64,000 nucleotides of DNA from JBBQZP01 sp038207585 (GTDB lineage Bacteria; Pseudomonadota; Alphaproteobacteria; Rhodobacterales; Rhodobacteraceae): positions 1 to 64,000 of the forward strand of contig JBBQZP010000005.1 of the NCBI GenBank assembly GCA_038207585.1, in the 5' to 3' direction. Under the pieces are notes generated by a model. It was not told the origin of the DNA and searched no databases. It saw only the letters and a program-made list of their open reading frames with translations. The translations under genes and the position numbers were made by a program. Positions 26,334 to 33,847 of the stretch are shown piece after piece. Position 1 is the first letter of the stretch, and the number at the start of each line of letters is the position of its first letter.

Positions 26334-27119
26334 ATGAACGCCCTTCAGATTGCGGCAAGTGGCATGGCGGCCCAACAGATGCGGGTCGACGTCGTGTCCA
26401 ACAACCTCGCGAACATGTCGACGACCGGTTACAACGCGCGGCGCGCCGAATTTGCCGATCTGCATTATCAACAGCTTGCCCGCCCCGGCACGGTTTCGGC
26501 GCAGGACGGCACGCTGCTGCCGACGGGCGTGCAGCTTGGCATGGGCGTGCGGCCCACGTCGGTGTCCGTCATTCTGGCGCAAGGCTCGCTGATCGCAACC
26601 GGTGGCGATCTGGATGTGGCCATTGAGGGGCGCGGATATCTTGAGGTAACGCTGCCCTCCGGCGTGTCGGGCTATACCCGCGACGGCGGCCTGAAGCGCA
26701 CCGGCGACGGTCTGATCGTCTCGTCTGACGGCTATCCGGTGGCGCCTGGCCTGACCATTCCATCCGATGCCCGCAGCGTTTCGATCAACGCGGAAGGCGA
26801 GGTTTACGCTTACTTCACGAACCAGGTGCAGCCGCAGTTGCTGGGGCAACTCAGCATGGCGGGGTTTACTAACGAAAAAGGGCTGGAGGCGATCGGCTCG
26901 AACCTCTTTCTGGAGACCCCTGCTTCTGGCCCGGCGCTGACCGGAACCGCCGGGCAGGACGGGCTTGGCACAATTCGGCAGGGCTATCTTGAGGAGAGTT
27001 CGGTCGATGCGGTGCGCGAAGTGACCGAGCTGATCAAGGCCCAGCGCGGCTATGAACTGAATGCGAAAGTCATTACCGCCGCCGACCAGATGCTGTCGGC
27101 CACCACGCAGGTGCGATGA
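26334..27119 (+). CDS. flgG: Flagellar distal rod protein FlgG
   Basis: A 261-residue distal rod subunit. It starts MNALQIAASGMAAQQMRVDV followed by NNLANMSTTGYNARRAEF, has the LDVAIEGRGYLEVTLP core and ends ELIKAQRGYELNAKVITAAD, the diagnostic C-terminus. It overlaps flgA by 4 bp (ATGATG at 27116). Confidence 0.94.
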   Translation: MNALQIAASGMAAQQMRVDVVSNNLANMSTTGYNARRAEFADLHYQQLARPGTVSAQDGTLLPTGVQLGMGVRPTSVSVILAQGSLIATGGDLDVAIEGRGYLEVTLPSGVSGYTRDGGLKRTGDGLIVSSDGYPVAPGLTIPSDARSVSINAEGEVYAYFTNQVQPQLLGQLSMAGFTNEKGLEAIGSNLFLETPASGPALTGTAGQDGLGTIRQGYLEESSVDAVREVTELIKAQRGYELNAKVITAADQMLSATTQVR

Positions 27120-27535
27120 TGCGCTGGCTTTTATTGCTGCTGCTGCCGCAGATGGCTCAGGCTGAAAGCCTGATCGCGACCCGCACGATCCGGGCGCAAT
27201 CGGTGCTTGATCAAGCCGACATCACGCTTGTCGCCGCCGAAATTCCCGGTGCCCTGTCGGTTTCGGCCGATGCAATCGGGCAGGAAGCGCGGATCACTCT
27301 ATATGCCGGCCGTGCCGTAAGGGCCGAAGACCTCGGCCCTCCGGCAACGGTAGAGCGGAACCAGATCGTGCCGCTGTCTTACTCGGCCGGTGGCCTTTCC
27401 ATCACAACCGAGGGCCGTGCCCTGCTGCGGGGCGGCACCGGCGACACAATCCGGGTGATGAACCTTGCCTCCCGCACAACCGTATATGGCCGGATCGCGG
27501 ATGATGGCCGCGTTTTGGTCGGCCCCCCGTCCTGA
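27116..27535 (+). CDS. flgA: Flagellar P-ring assembly chaperone FlgA
   Basis: A 139-residue periplasmic protein with a short signal peptide (WLLLLLLPQMAQAES) and an SAF-type domain: ARTIRAQSVLDQADI-like start, then GQEARITLYAGRAVRAEDLG and a C-terminal GDTIRVMNLASRTTVYG. FlgA assists assembly of FlgI into the P ring; the flgI gene is at 42060-43154. It is shorter than the enterobacterial protein, as is usual in alphaproteobacteria. Confidence 0.88.
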   Translation: MMRWLLLLLLPQMAQAESLIATRTIRAQSVLDQADITLVAAEIPGALSVSADAIGQEARITLYAGRAVRAEDLGPPATVERNQIVPLSYSAGGLSITTEGRALLRGGTGDTIRVMNLASRTTVYGRIADDGRVLVGPPS

Positions 27536-27545
27536 AGGAACACAA

Positions 27546-28265
27546 ATGCGCCTGCTTCTTGTTGCCCTTGCTGCTGTCACTGCCTGCTCCCGGTTGGATG
27601 AAGTCGGGCGTGCACCGGATTTTTCTCCGATCGAGGAAAGCAATCAATACCACGCGATCTACTCCAACCCACTGCCCGAAACGGCTGACCCCAACAGTGT
27701 CACCGATGCCTCATCCTTGTGGACCAACGGGCGGTCGTCGCTTTTCGGCGAACGTCGCGCGGCAGGTCGGGGCGATATTCTGACCGTCGTGATTGAAATC
27801 AACGATAAGGCGGAAATCTCCAACTCTACGGGTCGCACACGCAGCGGTTCTGAGTCATTGGGAATTCCGTCTCTGTTCGGCATTCCACAGCGGATCGACA
27901 AGACCCTGCCCGATGGCGCAAGCTTGGCAGATGCCGTCAACACCACGTCTTCGTCCAGCTTTTCTGGCGACGGGTCGGTGGCTCGCAAGGAAAAGCTGAC
28001 CCTGCGTGTAGCTGCAACCGTCGTCGAAGATCTGCCCAACGGCGTTCTTCGCATCGAGGGACAGCAAGAGGTTCGGGTGAATTACGAACTGCGCGAACTG
28101 ATCGTATCAGGGTATGTGCGCCCCGGCGATATCTCGCGACAGAACGAAATCACCTATGACAAGATCGCAGGCGCGCGTATTTCTTATGGTGGTCGCGGCC
28201 AGATAACAGAGGTCCAGCAGCCCCGCTACGGCCAGCAGATCGCTGACAAACTCCTTCCATTCTGA
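27546..28265 (+). CDS. flgH: Flagellar L-ring lipoprotein FlgH
   Basis: A 239-residue outer-membrane lipoprotein that forms the L ring. The ATG at 27546 gives a lipoprotein signal with lipobox AVTAC (Cys14). Family features: SLFGERRAAGRGDILTVVIE, SFSGDGSVARKEKLTLRVAA, LRIEGQQEVRVNYELRELIV and SGYVRPGDIS. The C-terminus (QQIADKLLPF) is the typical FlgH end. Confidence 0.94.
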   Translation: MRLLLVALAAVTACSRLDEVGRAPDFSPIEESNQYHAIYSNPLPETADPNSVTDASSLWTNGRSSLFGERRAAGRGDILTVVIEINDKAEISNSTGRTRSGSESLGIPSLFGIPQRIDKTLPDGASLADAVNTTSSSSFSGDGSVARKEKLTLRVAATVVEDLPNGVLRIEGQQEVRVNYELRELIVSGYVRPGDISRQNEITYDKIAGARISYGGRGQITEVQQPRYGQQIADKLLPF

Positions 28266-28274
28266 GGACGCCAG

Positions 28275-28727
28275 ATGCGCAAACTGATCCCCCTGATCCT
28301 TGCTTTGATCGGACTTGGCGGCGGCGCCGGTGCAGGTTTGTACTTGCGCCCTGACCCCGGTCGGACGCCCGAGCCAGAGCATGTCGAGATGACCCCGGAA
28401 GAGCAGCCAGACTACGTCAAAATGTCGAACCAGTTTATCATTCCGATCCTGCGCGACGGGCGCGTCGCTTCGATGATGATCCTGTCTCTCAGCGTTGAGA
28501 CGCATCACGGCGGGACCGAAGACATTTATGCCAAGGAACCGAAATTGCGTGATGCCTTTCTGCAGGTGATGTTCGATCATGCCAATGCAGGCGGGTTCGA
28601 AGGCGAATTCACCGATGCCTCGAAGCTCATGGTCCTGCGCAAGGCCCTGAAAGAAGCGGCTCAAAAGTCGGTCGGCGATCTGGTTGCTGATGTTCTGATC
28701 GCCGATATCGCGCGTCAGGAAGGCTAG
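28275..28727 (+). CDS. Second FliL-like membrane protein
   Basis: A 150-residue single-pass protein with an N-terminal hydrophobic helix (LIPLILALIGLGGGAGAG) and a periplasmic domain reading VKMSNQFIIPILRDGRVASM, then ILSLSVETHHG and a C-terminal helical stretch ending DVLIADIARQEG. The layout resembles FliL, which supports stators at the MS ring, but a canonical FliL is encoded separately at 37986-38627. It is the last gene of the rod/ring operon, nine bases after flgH, and converges on the FliJ-like gene with four bases between. Confidence 0.65.
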   Translation: MRKLIPLILALIGLGGGAGAGLYLRPDPGRTPEPEHVEMTPEEQPDYVKMSNQFIIPILRDGRVASMMILSLSVETHHGGTEDIYAKEPKLRDAFLQVMFDHANAGGFEGEFTDASKLMVLRKALKEAAQKSVGDLVADVLIADIARQEG

Positions 28728-28731
28728 GTCA

Positions 28732-29067
28732 TCAGGGCTTTGGTCCAGACTTTTTAGCCGCCAGCAGACGCAAAGCCTCCGTCCGACCAAAGGCGTGCCG
28801 TGTCTCGACCTGCGCTTCATGCCACGCCGCTGTCTGGCGGGCGAGATTGAGGTTGATCTCGGCACGGCGCTGGTCGGCCCAAAGCTGATACCGCAAATCT
28901 GCCCTGGCGGCCGTCAGCGGATCAAGGTCTTGCGCCGGTGGCGTGGCCAGTGACGCCAGAAGATCCAGACTTTCCTGCCGCGACCGTGCCGCCGCAGACA
29001 GGCGCAACTGCTGCGCATCAAAAACCATGTCCGACAGGCGACGAAGTTGCGCAAGCTTGTGCTTCAT
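28732..29067 (-). CDS. Small coiled-coil flagellar protein, possibly FliJ-like
   Basis: A 111-residue Ala/Leu/Arg-rich, almost entirely helical protein (LRRLSDMVFDAQQLRLSAAA, ADQRRAEINLNLARQTAAWH). Its size, charge and position as the last gene after flhB fit a FliJ-type export-stalk protein that links FliI to FlhA, but no diagnostic motif is visible. It overlaps flhB by 4 bp. Confidence 0.45.
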   Translation of the reverse strand: MKHKLAQLRRLSDMVFDAQQLRLSAAARSRQESLDLLASLATPPAQDLDPLTAARADLRYQLWADQRRAEINLNLARQTAAWHEAQVETRHAFGRTEALRLLAAKKSGPKP

Positions 29068-30149
29068 CGCCGTGCTCCTTTCGCGCGTTTGCGCATCGCC
29101 TCGGCAAACCGGATGGCGGCGGCGACAGCACGGTAATGTTCGGGCCTAATTTCAGAACCAATCTCGACGCCCGCGTGAAGGGCGCGCGCGGTCGGCGGAT
29201 CGCTCTGGATCGGAATGCCGGCAAGGGCCGCGCGCTCGCGGATACGCGCCGCAATCTCATCCACTCCCTTTGCCACGCAAACGGGCGCGCGGCGCGCATT
29301 GCGGTTCCATTTCAGCGCCACCGCATAATGGGTCGGGTTGACGATCACCACGTCGGCCCCCGCCACATCAGAGAGCATCCGGTTCGTCGCAATGTCGATG
29401 CCGCGCTGACGGCGCTGTGCCTTGGCGTGCGGATCGCCCTCTGAGTCCTTGTGTTCATCCAGCATTTCCTTGCGCGACATACGGTTTTTGCGAAGATGCT
29501 CGGCGCGCTGCCACAAGTAGTCGATCCCGCCGATCACCGTCGACAAGAACAGGATCAAAACCAGAAACTCGACGGCCATCTGCACCAGAACCGTCGTTGT
29601 CATCGCAGGCGTCAAATAAAGCGTGCTGATCATCTGGCTGGCGCGCGAGGCAAGAAAGCCGCCCAATGTCGCGGCATAGACCACAAGTTTCACAGAACTC
29701 TTGCCGAACTCAAACAGACCGGCCCGCCCGAACTTGTTCGCGAACCCGGCCAGAGGGGAGATCTTGCTGAGCCTCATCTCGATTTTTTGCGGTGCAAAGA
29801 CCAGCGCCCGCTGCGCCAGAATGGCCGTCAGTGCGGCAAGGGCGGGAAGCGCAAAGAACGGAGCAATTGCAAGGCCAACGCCGCTCAGAACACCGCCAAC
29901 CGGCGCGGCGCTGCTCCGAAAGATCAGGCTCGACAGATGGTCGGATTGATCAAGCAGAATGGCACAGACATCGCCCAGATGCTGCAAGGACCCTGCACCC
30001 AAAGCCATTGCCGCAAGAACCATGCCACCATACCCCGCAGCCGTCGTCAGATCGGGCGAACGGACAAGCTCTCCCTTTTCGCGGGCCTGCTCCAGTTTGC
30101 GGGCAGAGGGGTCGTGCTCCTTGTCGGACTGATCTTCCTCATCGCTCAT
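29064..30149 (-). CDS. flhB: Flagellar export-gate and specificity-switch protein FlhB
   Basis: A 361-residue inner-membrane protein with four helices and a cytosolic domain that cleaves itself at NPTH, here in VIVNPTHYAVALKW. The N-terminus (DKEHDPSARKLEQAREKGEL) is characteristic of FlhB. FlhB interacts with FliK (17334-19022) to switch export from hook to filament proteins. It overlaps fliR and the FliJ-like gene by 4 bp each. Confidence 0.95.
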   Translation of the reverse strand: MSDEEDQSDKEHDPSARKLEQAREKGELVRSPDLTTAAGYGGMVLAAMALGAGSLQHLGDVCAILLDQSDHLSSLIFRSSAAPVGGVLSGVGLAIAPFFALPALAALTAILAQRALVFAPQKIEMRLSKISPLAGFANKFGRAGLFEFGKSSVKLVVYAATLGGFLASRASQMISTLYLTPAMTTTVLVQMAVEFLVLILFLSTVIGGIDYLWQRAEHLRKNRMSRKEMLDEHKDSEGDPHAKAQRRQRGIDIATNRMLSDVAGADVVIVNPTHYAVALKWNRNARRAPVCVAKGVDEIAARIRERAALAGIPIQSDPPTARALHAGVEIGSEIRPEHYRAVAAAIRFAEAMRKRAKGARR

Positions 30150-30925
30150 CGCGGCACCCGCAGCGGTGCCAAAAAGAACTCAAAAAAGTCATGTTGCCAG
30201 ACAGCAAGCGACAACGGCACAACAACTGTCATCAGCGCCAGTCCGCCCAGCGTCAACGCCGGTGCGCCGACAAATGCGACTGCAAGTTGCGGCATCGCCC
30301 GGTTGATGACCCCTAGGGCCACGTTATAGACAAGCGAGGCTACGACGAATGGCGCAGCCAGAGAAAACCCGAGCGCAAAGGCCCGGCCGATCTGAAAAAG
30401 CCCCCATTGCGCAAGATCCGATGGCCCGACGAACAGCCCAGGCGGCAAAAGGTCGTATGACAGGATCAGAAGTTCCGCCACCCGCACATGCAACCCGCCG
30501 ATCACGGCAAGCGCCAGGGCAGCAACAGTCAGCAAGTTGCCGACAGCCGGCTGCGGCTCTCCCGCCGCGCCGCCGAAAAGCTGCGACAACGACAGCGCCT
30601 GACCGGCAATCGACCCGGCAATCTGCAAGGCATGAATGAAAAGCCGCAAGCCGATGCCCAGAATCAGACCCGCCATCACCTCTGTCACCAGAGGAAGCGC
30701 GATCAGCCCGTTCAGGCCCGAAACCTTTGCCGCAACCGCGGGCGCCACGATCACCGTAAAGGCCAGCGTCAGGCCCAGCCGCACCCGTTGTGGCACAGTC
30801 TGATCGCCAAAGGCCGGCAGCAGAGCCATCATCGCGCCAACGCGCAAGAACACCAGAAATCCGATCTGAAGATATGTCTGGGTCAGACCGGTCAATTGCA
30901 TCAGGGCTGCGAGAAGATCGCTCAT
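30146..30925 (-). CDS. fliR: Flagellar export-gate protein FliR
   Basis: A 259-residue inner-membrane protein with about six helices; features include GFLVFLRVGAMMALLPAFGD, IGLRLFIHALQIAGSIAGQ and LSQLFGG. FliR closes the FliP/FliQ channel. It overlaps flhA (4 bp) and flhB (4 bp), so the three gate genes are translationally coupled. Confidence 0.93.
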   Translation of the reverse strand: MSDLLAALMQLTGLTQTYLQIGFLVFLRVGAMMALLPAFGDQTVPQRVRLGLTLAFTVIVAPAVAAKVSGLNGLIALPLVTEVMAGLILGIGLRLFIHALQIAGSIAGQALSLSQLFGGAAGEPQPAVGNLLTVAALALAVIGGLHVRVAELLILSYDLLPPGLFVGPSDLAQWGLFQIGRAFALGFSLAAPFVVASLVYNVALGVINRAMPQLAVAFVGAPALTLGGLALMTVVVPLSLAVWQHDFFEFFLAPLRVPR

Positions 30926-32997
30926 GCAGGCACAAGGCCCACCATGGCGGGGCGCGCCTCAATCCCGATTTCCTCGTAGGACAGCACTGGAGCGGACAGA
31001 CTGCGCGCGCCCAGAACCGTGCGCAGGAAGCGCCGCCGCAAGGTAGAGGTCACGATTGCGGGTGAAACCCCGTTTTCTGCCGCACGATTCAGCTTTTCCG
31101 CAAGGCCGTTCGCGAGCCGACTGAATTGCTCGGGCGGCAAGGCCACATCGCGCATACCCCGGTCGCCTTCAATCTGATAGGTCACGAAGGCCTGCTCCCA
31201 TTCCGGGGCAAGCTGGATCAGCGGGATGGTGCCATCAGCGCGGCGCAACTCTGCCACCAACTGAAACCCGAGCCGTTGGCGCACATGTTCACACACCGCC
31301 TCGGGCGAACCGAAATTCCGCGCCTCGGCGACCGATTCAAGGATCAGTGGCAGATTGCGGATCGACACACGTTCGTCCAGCAAGAGCCGCAGCACTGCAA
31401 GCAAAAGATCGACGGGGACCTTGTCGGGAACCAGCTCTTCCAGCAACCGGCGGTTGGCATCGGCGCGGGTCTGGTCAGAGACGTTGACGAATTCATCCAG
31501 CAAACGCCGCAGTCCGCGGAGCGTCAGCAGACGCGCCAAGTTGCCCTTCATCACCTCCAACAGATGCGTTGCCAGAACCTCGGCCGGCGACACGACCGTC
31601 AACCCGGCCAGAGCCGCCGATTCCTGATGGTCCGGCAGAATCCAGCGTGCCGGCGCGCCGTAAACCGGTTCGCGCACGTCCTCGCCCGGCGGGGCCTGAA
31701 CCCCGTCCATCAACAGCACGAGCGCCCGGTCAGGCACCAGCCGGTCGCGCACACGCTCCACCCCCTGCAGGCGGATCCGGTAATGACCGGGGGGCAACAT
31801 CGCCTCATCCGTCAGGCGCATTTCGGGCAGGATCAGACCGAACGCGCTTGCGACATGGGTGCGCATGTTCTGGATCCGGCTATCAAGACCTGTGGCCGGA
31901 TCAAGCACCATAGCCACCAGATTTGGCGCGAATTCGATGTGGATATCATCAAAATCCAGCGTGTCACCCAAAGATCTCGGACGCGGCGCTGCAGCCTCGA
32001 CCACCGGTTCGATCAGGGCGGCGGCGTCGCGGCGATGGCCGAGCCAGGCGGCCAAGGCCAGTGCCGCCGCCCCCAGCATGAAGGGTAAAAACGGCAAGCC
32101 GGGGATCAGGGCGAACAGGGCCATCAGTACCGAAACCGTCCCCAAAGCCGCCGGATACTTGCCCAACTGACGGAAAAACGAAACATCCGTGGCCCCTGTC
32201 GCCCCGCCTCGCGCCAGCAAGAGCGCCGCCGCGATAGAGATGATCACGGCCGGAATTTGCCCGACCAGCCCGTCGCCCACGGTCAAAATGGCATAGGTCT
32301 CGAACGCGCGGCCAATCGGCATGCCATGCACGAACACCCCCATGATCAGACCCATGATGATGTTCAGGCCGGTGATCATCAGGCCCGCCACCGCATCGCC
32401 CTTGACGAATTTCGACGCCCCGTCCAGCGAGCCGAAGAAGTTCGTCTCGGCCAGTTCCCGCTCGCGCCGGGCTTTCGCCTCGGCGTGGTCAATGGCACCT
32501 GCAGCCATGTCGCTGTCGATCGCCAGCTGTTTACCCGGCATCCCGTCCAACGCGAACCGCGCACCAACCTCGGCCATGCGGCCAGCACCCTTGGTGATAA
32601 CCATGAAATTCACGATCAGGAGGACGCAAAAGATCACCACGCCCTGCAGCACACTGCCCGCCATGATGAAATTGGCGAAGCCTTCGATCACACTTCCGGC
32701 AGCATCGGTGCCGGTATGGCCCTGCCCGATAATCAGCTTGGTAGACGAAATATTCAGCGAAAGGCGTAGCATTAGCGACGCCAGAAGAATCGTCGGAAAC
32801 GCCGAAAAGTCGAGCGGTCGTTCGATGAAAAGGGTTGTTGTGAACATCAGGATCGCCAGCGCGAACGACAAGGCAAGCCCGACATCCAACATCCACGACG
32901 GAACTGGCAGGACCATCATCAGGATGACCGCCATCAGAACCAACGCCAGCAGGATTGTCGGCCGGAAAATCATTTGGGTAACCGTTGGGGCATTCAT
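30922..32997 (-). CDS. flhA: Flagellar export-gate protein FlhA
   Basis: A 691-residue nonamer-forming export-gate component with eight N-terminal helices and a large cytosolic domain that docks chaperone-substrate complexes. The FHIPEP-family region is clear (RFALDGMPGKQLAIDSDM, EAKARRERELAETNFFG followed by GSLDGASKFVKGDA). The C-terminal domain shows DERVSIRNLPLILES. It starts one base before the sltF-type gene ends. Confidence 0.95.
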   Translation of the reverse strand: MNAPTVTQMIFRPTILLALVLMAVILMMVLPVPSWMLDVGLALSFALAILMFTTTLFIERPLDFSAFPTILLASLMLRLSLNISSTKLIIGQGHTGTDAAGSVIEGFANFIMAGSVLQGVVIFCVLLIVNFMVITKGAGRMAEVGARFALDGMPGKQLAIDSDMAAGAIDHAEAKARRERELAETNFFGSLDGASKFVKGDAVAGLMITGLNIIMGLIMGVFVHGMPIGRAFETYAILTVGDGLVGQIPAVIISIAAALLLARGGATGATDVSFFRQLGKYPAALGTVSVLMALFALIPGLPFLPFMLGAAALALAAWLGHRRDAAALIEPVVEAAAPRPRSLGDTLDFDDIHIEFAPNLVAMVLDPATGLDSRIQNMRTHVASAFGLILPEMRLTDEAMLPPGHYRIRLQGVERVRDRLVPDRALVLLMDGVQAPPGEDVREPVYGAPARWILPDHQESAALAGLTVVSPAEVLATHLLEVMKGNLARLLTLRGLRRLLDEFVNVSDQTRADANRRLLEELVPDKVPVDLLLAVLRLLLDERVSIRNLPLILESVAEARNFGSPEAVCEHVRQRLGFQLVAELRRADGTIPLIQLAPEWEQAFVTYQIEGDRGMRDVALPPEQFSRLANGLAEKLNRAAENGVSPAIVTSTLRRRFLRTVLGARSLSAPVLSYEEIGIEARPAMVGLVPA

Positions 32998-32998
32998 G

Positions 32999-33757
32999 TC
33001 AGGAAGGGTCGCCGAACAATGGGCGCCCGGTCGATACGGCAGTAAACAGCGACGGACCGGCCTGCGGAGTACCCGCCCGCAAAAGTGGGAACTGGTTTTC
33101 GCGGGGCGTCAGCACCGCGCGGCGCGCAGGTTCTTCGGTTTCCATCTCCGGCAGTTGGTCGGTTTGCGCCGCAAGGATCCGATCAAACCTGCCCCGGTAT
33201 TTCTTTGCATATTCAGGCGTGCGAGAATGATACGCCCCCGCCGCCAACGACCAATCGCCAAATTCGCGGTAAAGGCGGTCAAGCAACCGGGCCGCGTAAA
33301 GCGCATTGGTTTCAGGATCGAACATGCCGGAAAGATTGCGAAATCCGTCGGAGTGCCAACGGTGGTTCAGCTGAAAGCAACCGACATCGACATTGGTAAC
33401 ACCGTTGGCAAGTTTGCCCGCGACATAGGTTTCAGCCTCGGCACGCGTGTTGAACCAGTGACTGTCCCCGCCCTGATTCGCAGCCCATGGCCAGGGCCGC
33501 ATCTGACCGGCACCATCCTTGAGGGTTCTGCCGGTTTCCGTCAGGCTGATTGAAAGCAAAACCTCCAGAGGCACGCCGGTCTGTGCAGACGCAGACTGCG
33601 ACGCCGCCTCGCACAGGCTGGCGGGCGACTGATCCCGTGCCAGCGCAGCAGTGGCGATTGCACCCGCACAAAGGAGACTGGCGCACGAAATGCCCAGTCG
33701 CTGCAGCGGAATGCCCGTGAGCTGGACTGACCGGTTTGCGCATTGATTTGGGGCCAC
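32999..33757 (-). CDS. Flagellar lytic transglycosylase, SltF-like
   Basis: A 252-residue periplasmic peptidoglycan hydrolase with an N-terminal hydrophobic signal (residues about 20-40). The SLT fold shows the catalytic Glu74 in LLSISLTETGR, the FQLN motif in VGCFQLNHRWH, and AGAYHSRTPEYAKKY. It likely opens the wall for the rod, complementing the muramidase-free FlgJ domain at 19135-19419, as SltF does in Rhodobacter sphaeroides. The start used is a GTG at 33757 with GGAG upstream. Confidence 0.82.
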   Translation of the reverse strand: MAPNQCANRSVQLTGIPLQRLGISCASLLCAGAIATAALARDQSPASLCEAASQSASAQTGVPLEVLLSISLTETGRTLKDGAGQMRPWPWAANQGGDSHWFNTRAEAETYVAGKLANGVTNVDVGCFQLNHRWHSDGFRNLSGMFDPETNALYAARLLDRLYREFGDWSLAAGAYHSRTPEYAKKYRGRFDRILAAQTDQLPEMETEEPARRAVLTPRENQFPLLRAGTPQAGPSLFTAVSTGRPLFGDPS

Positions 33758-33847
33758 TCTCTCGCTCCACTCTGCCCCGTTCTGGGGCGATGAAGGCAGA
33801 CTAATGCGCGAATCTTTCCAAACCGTAAGGACCGTTCGTTTATCGGC

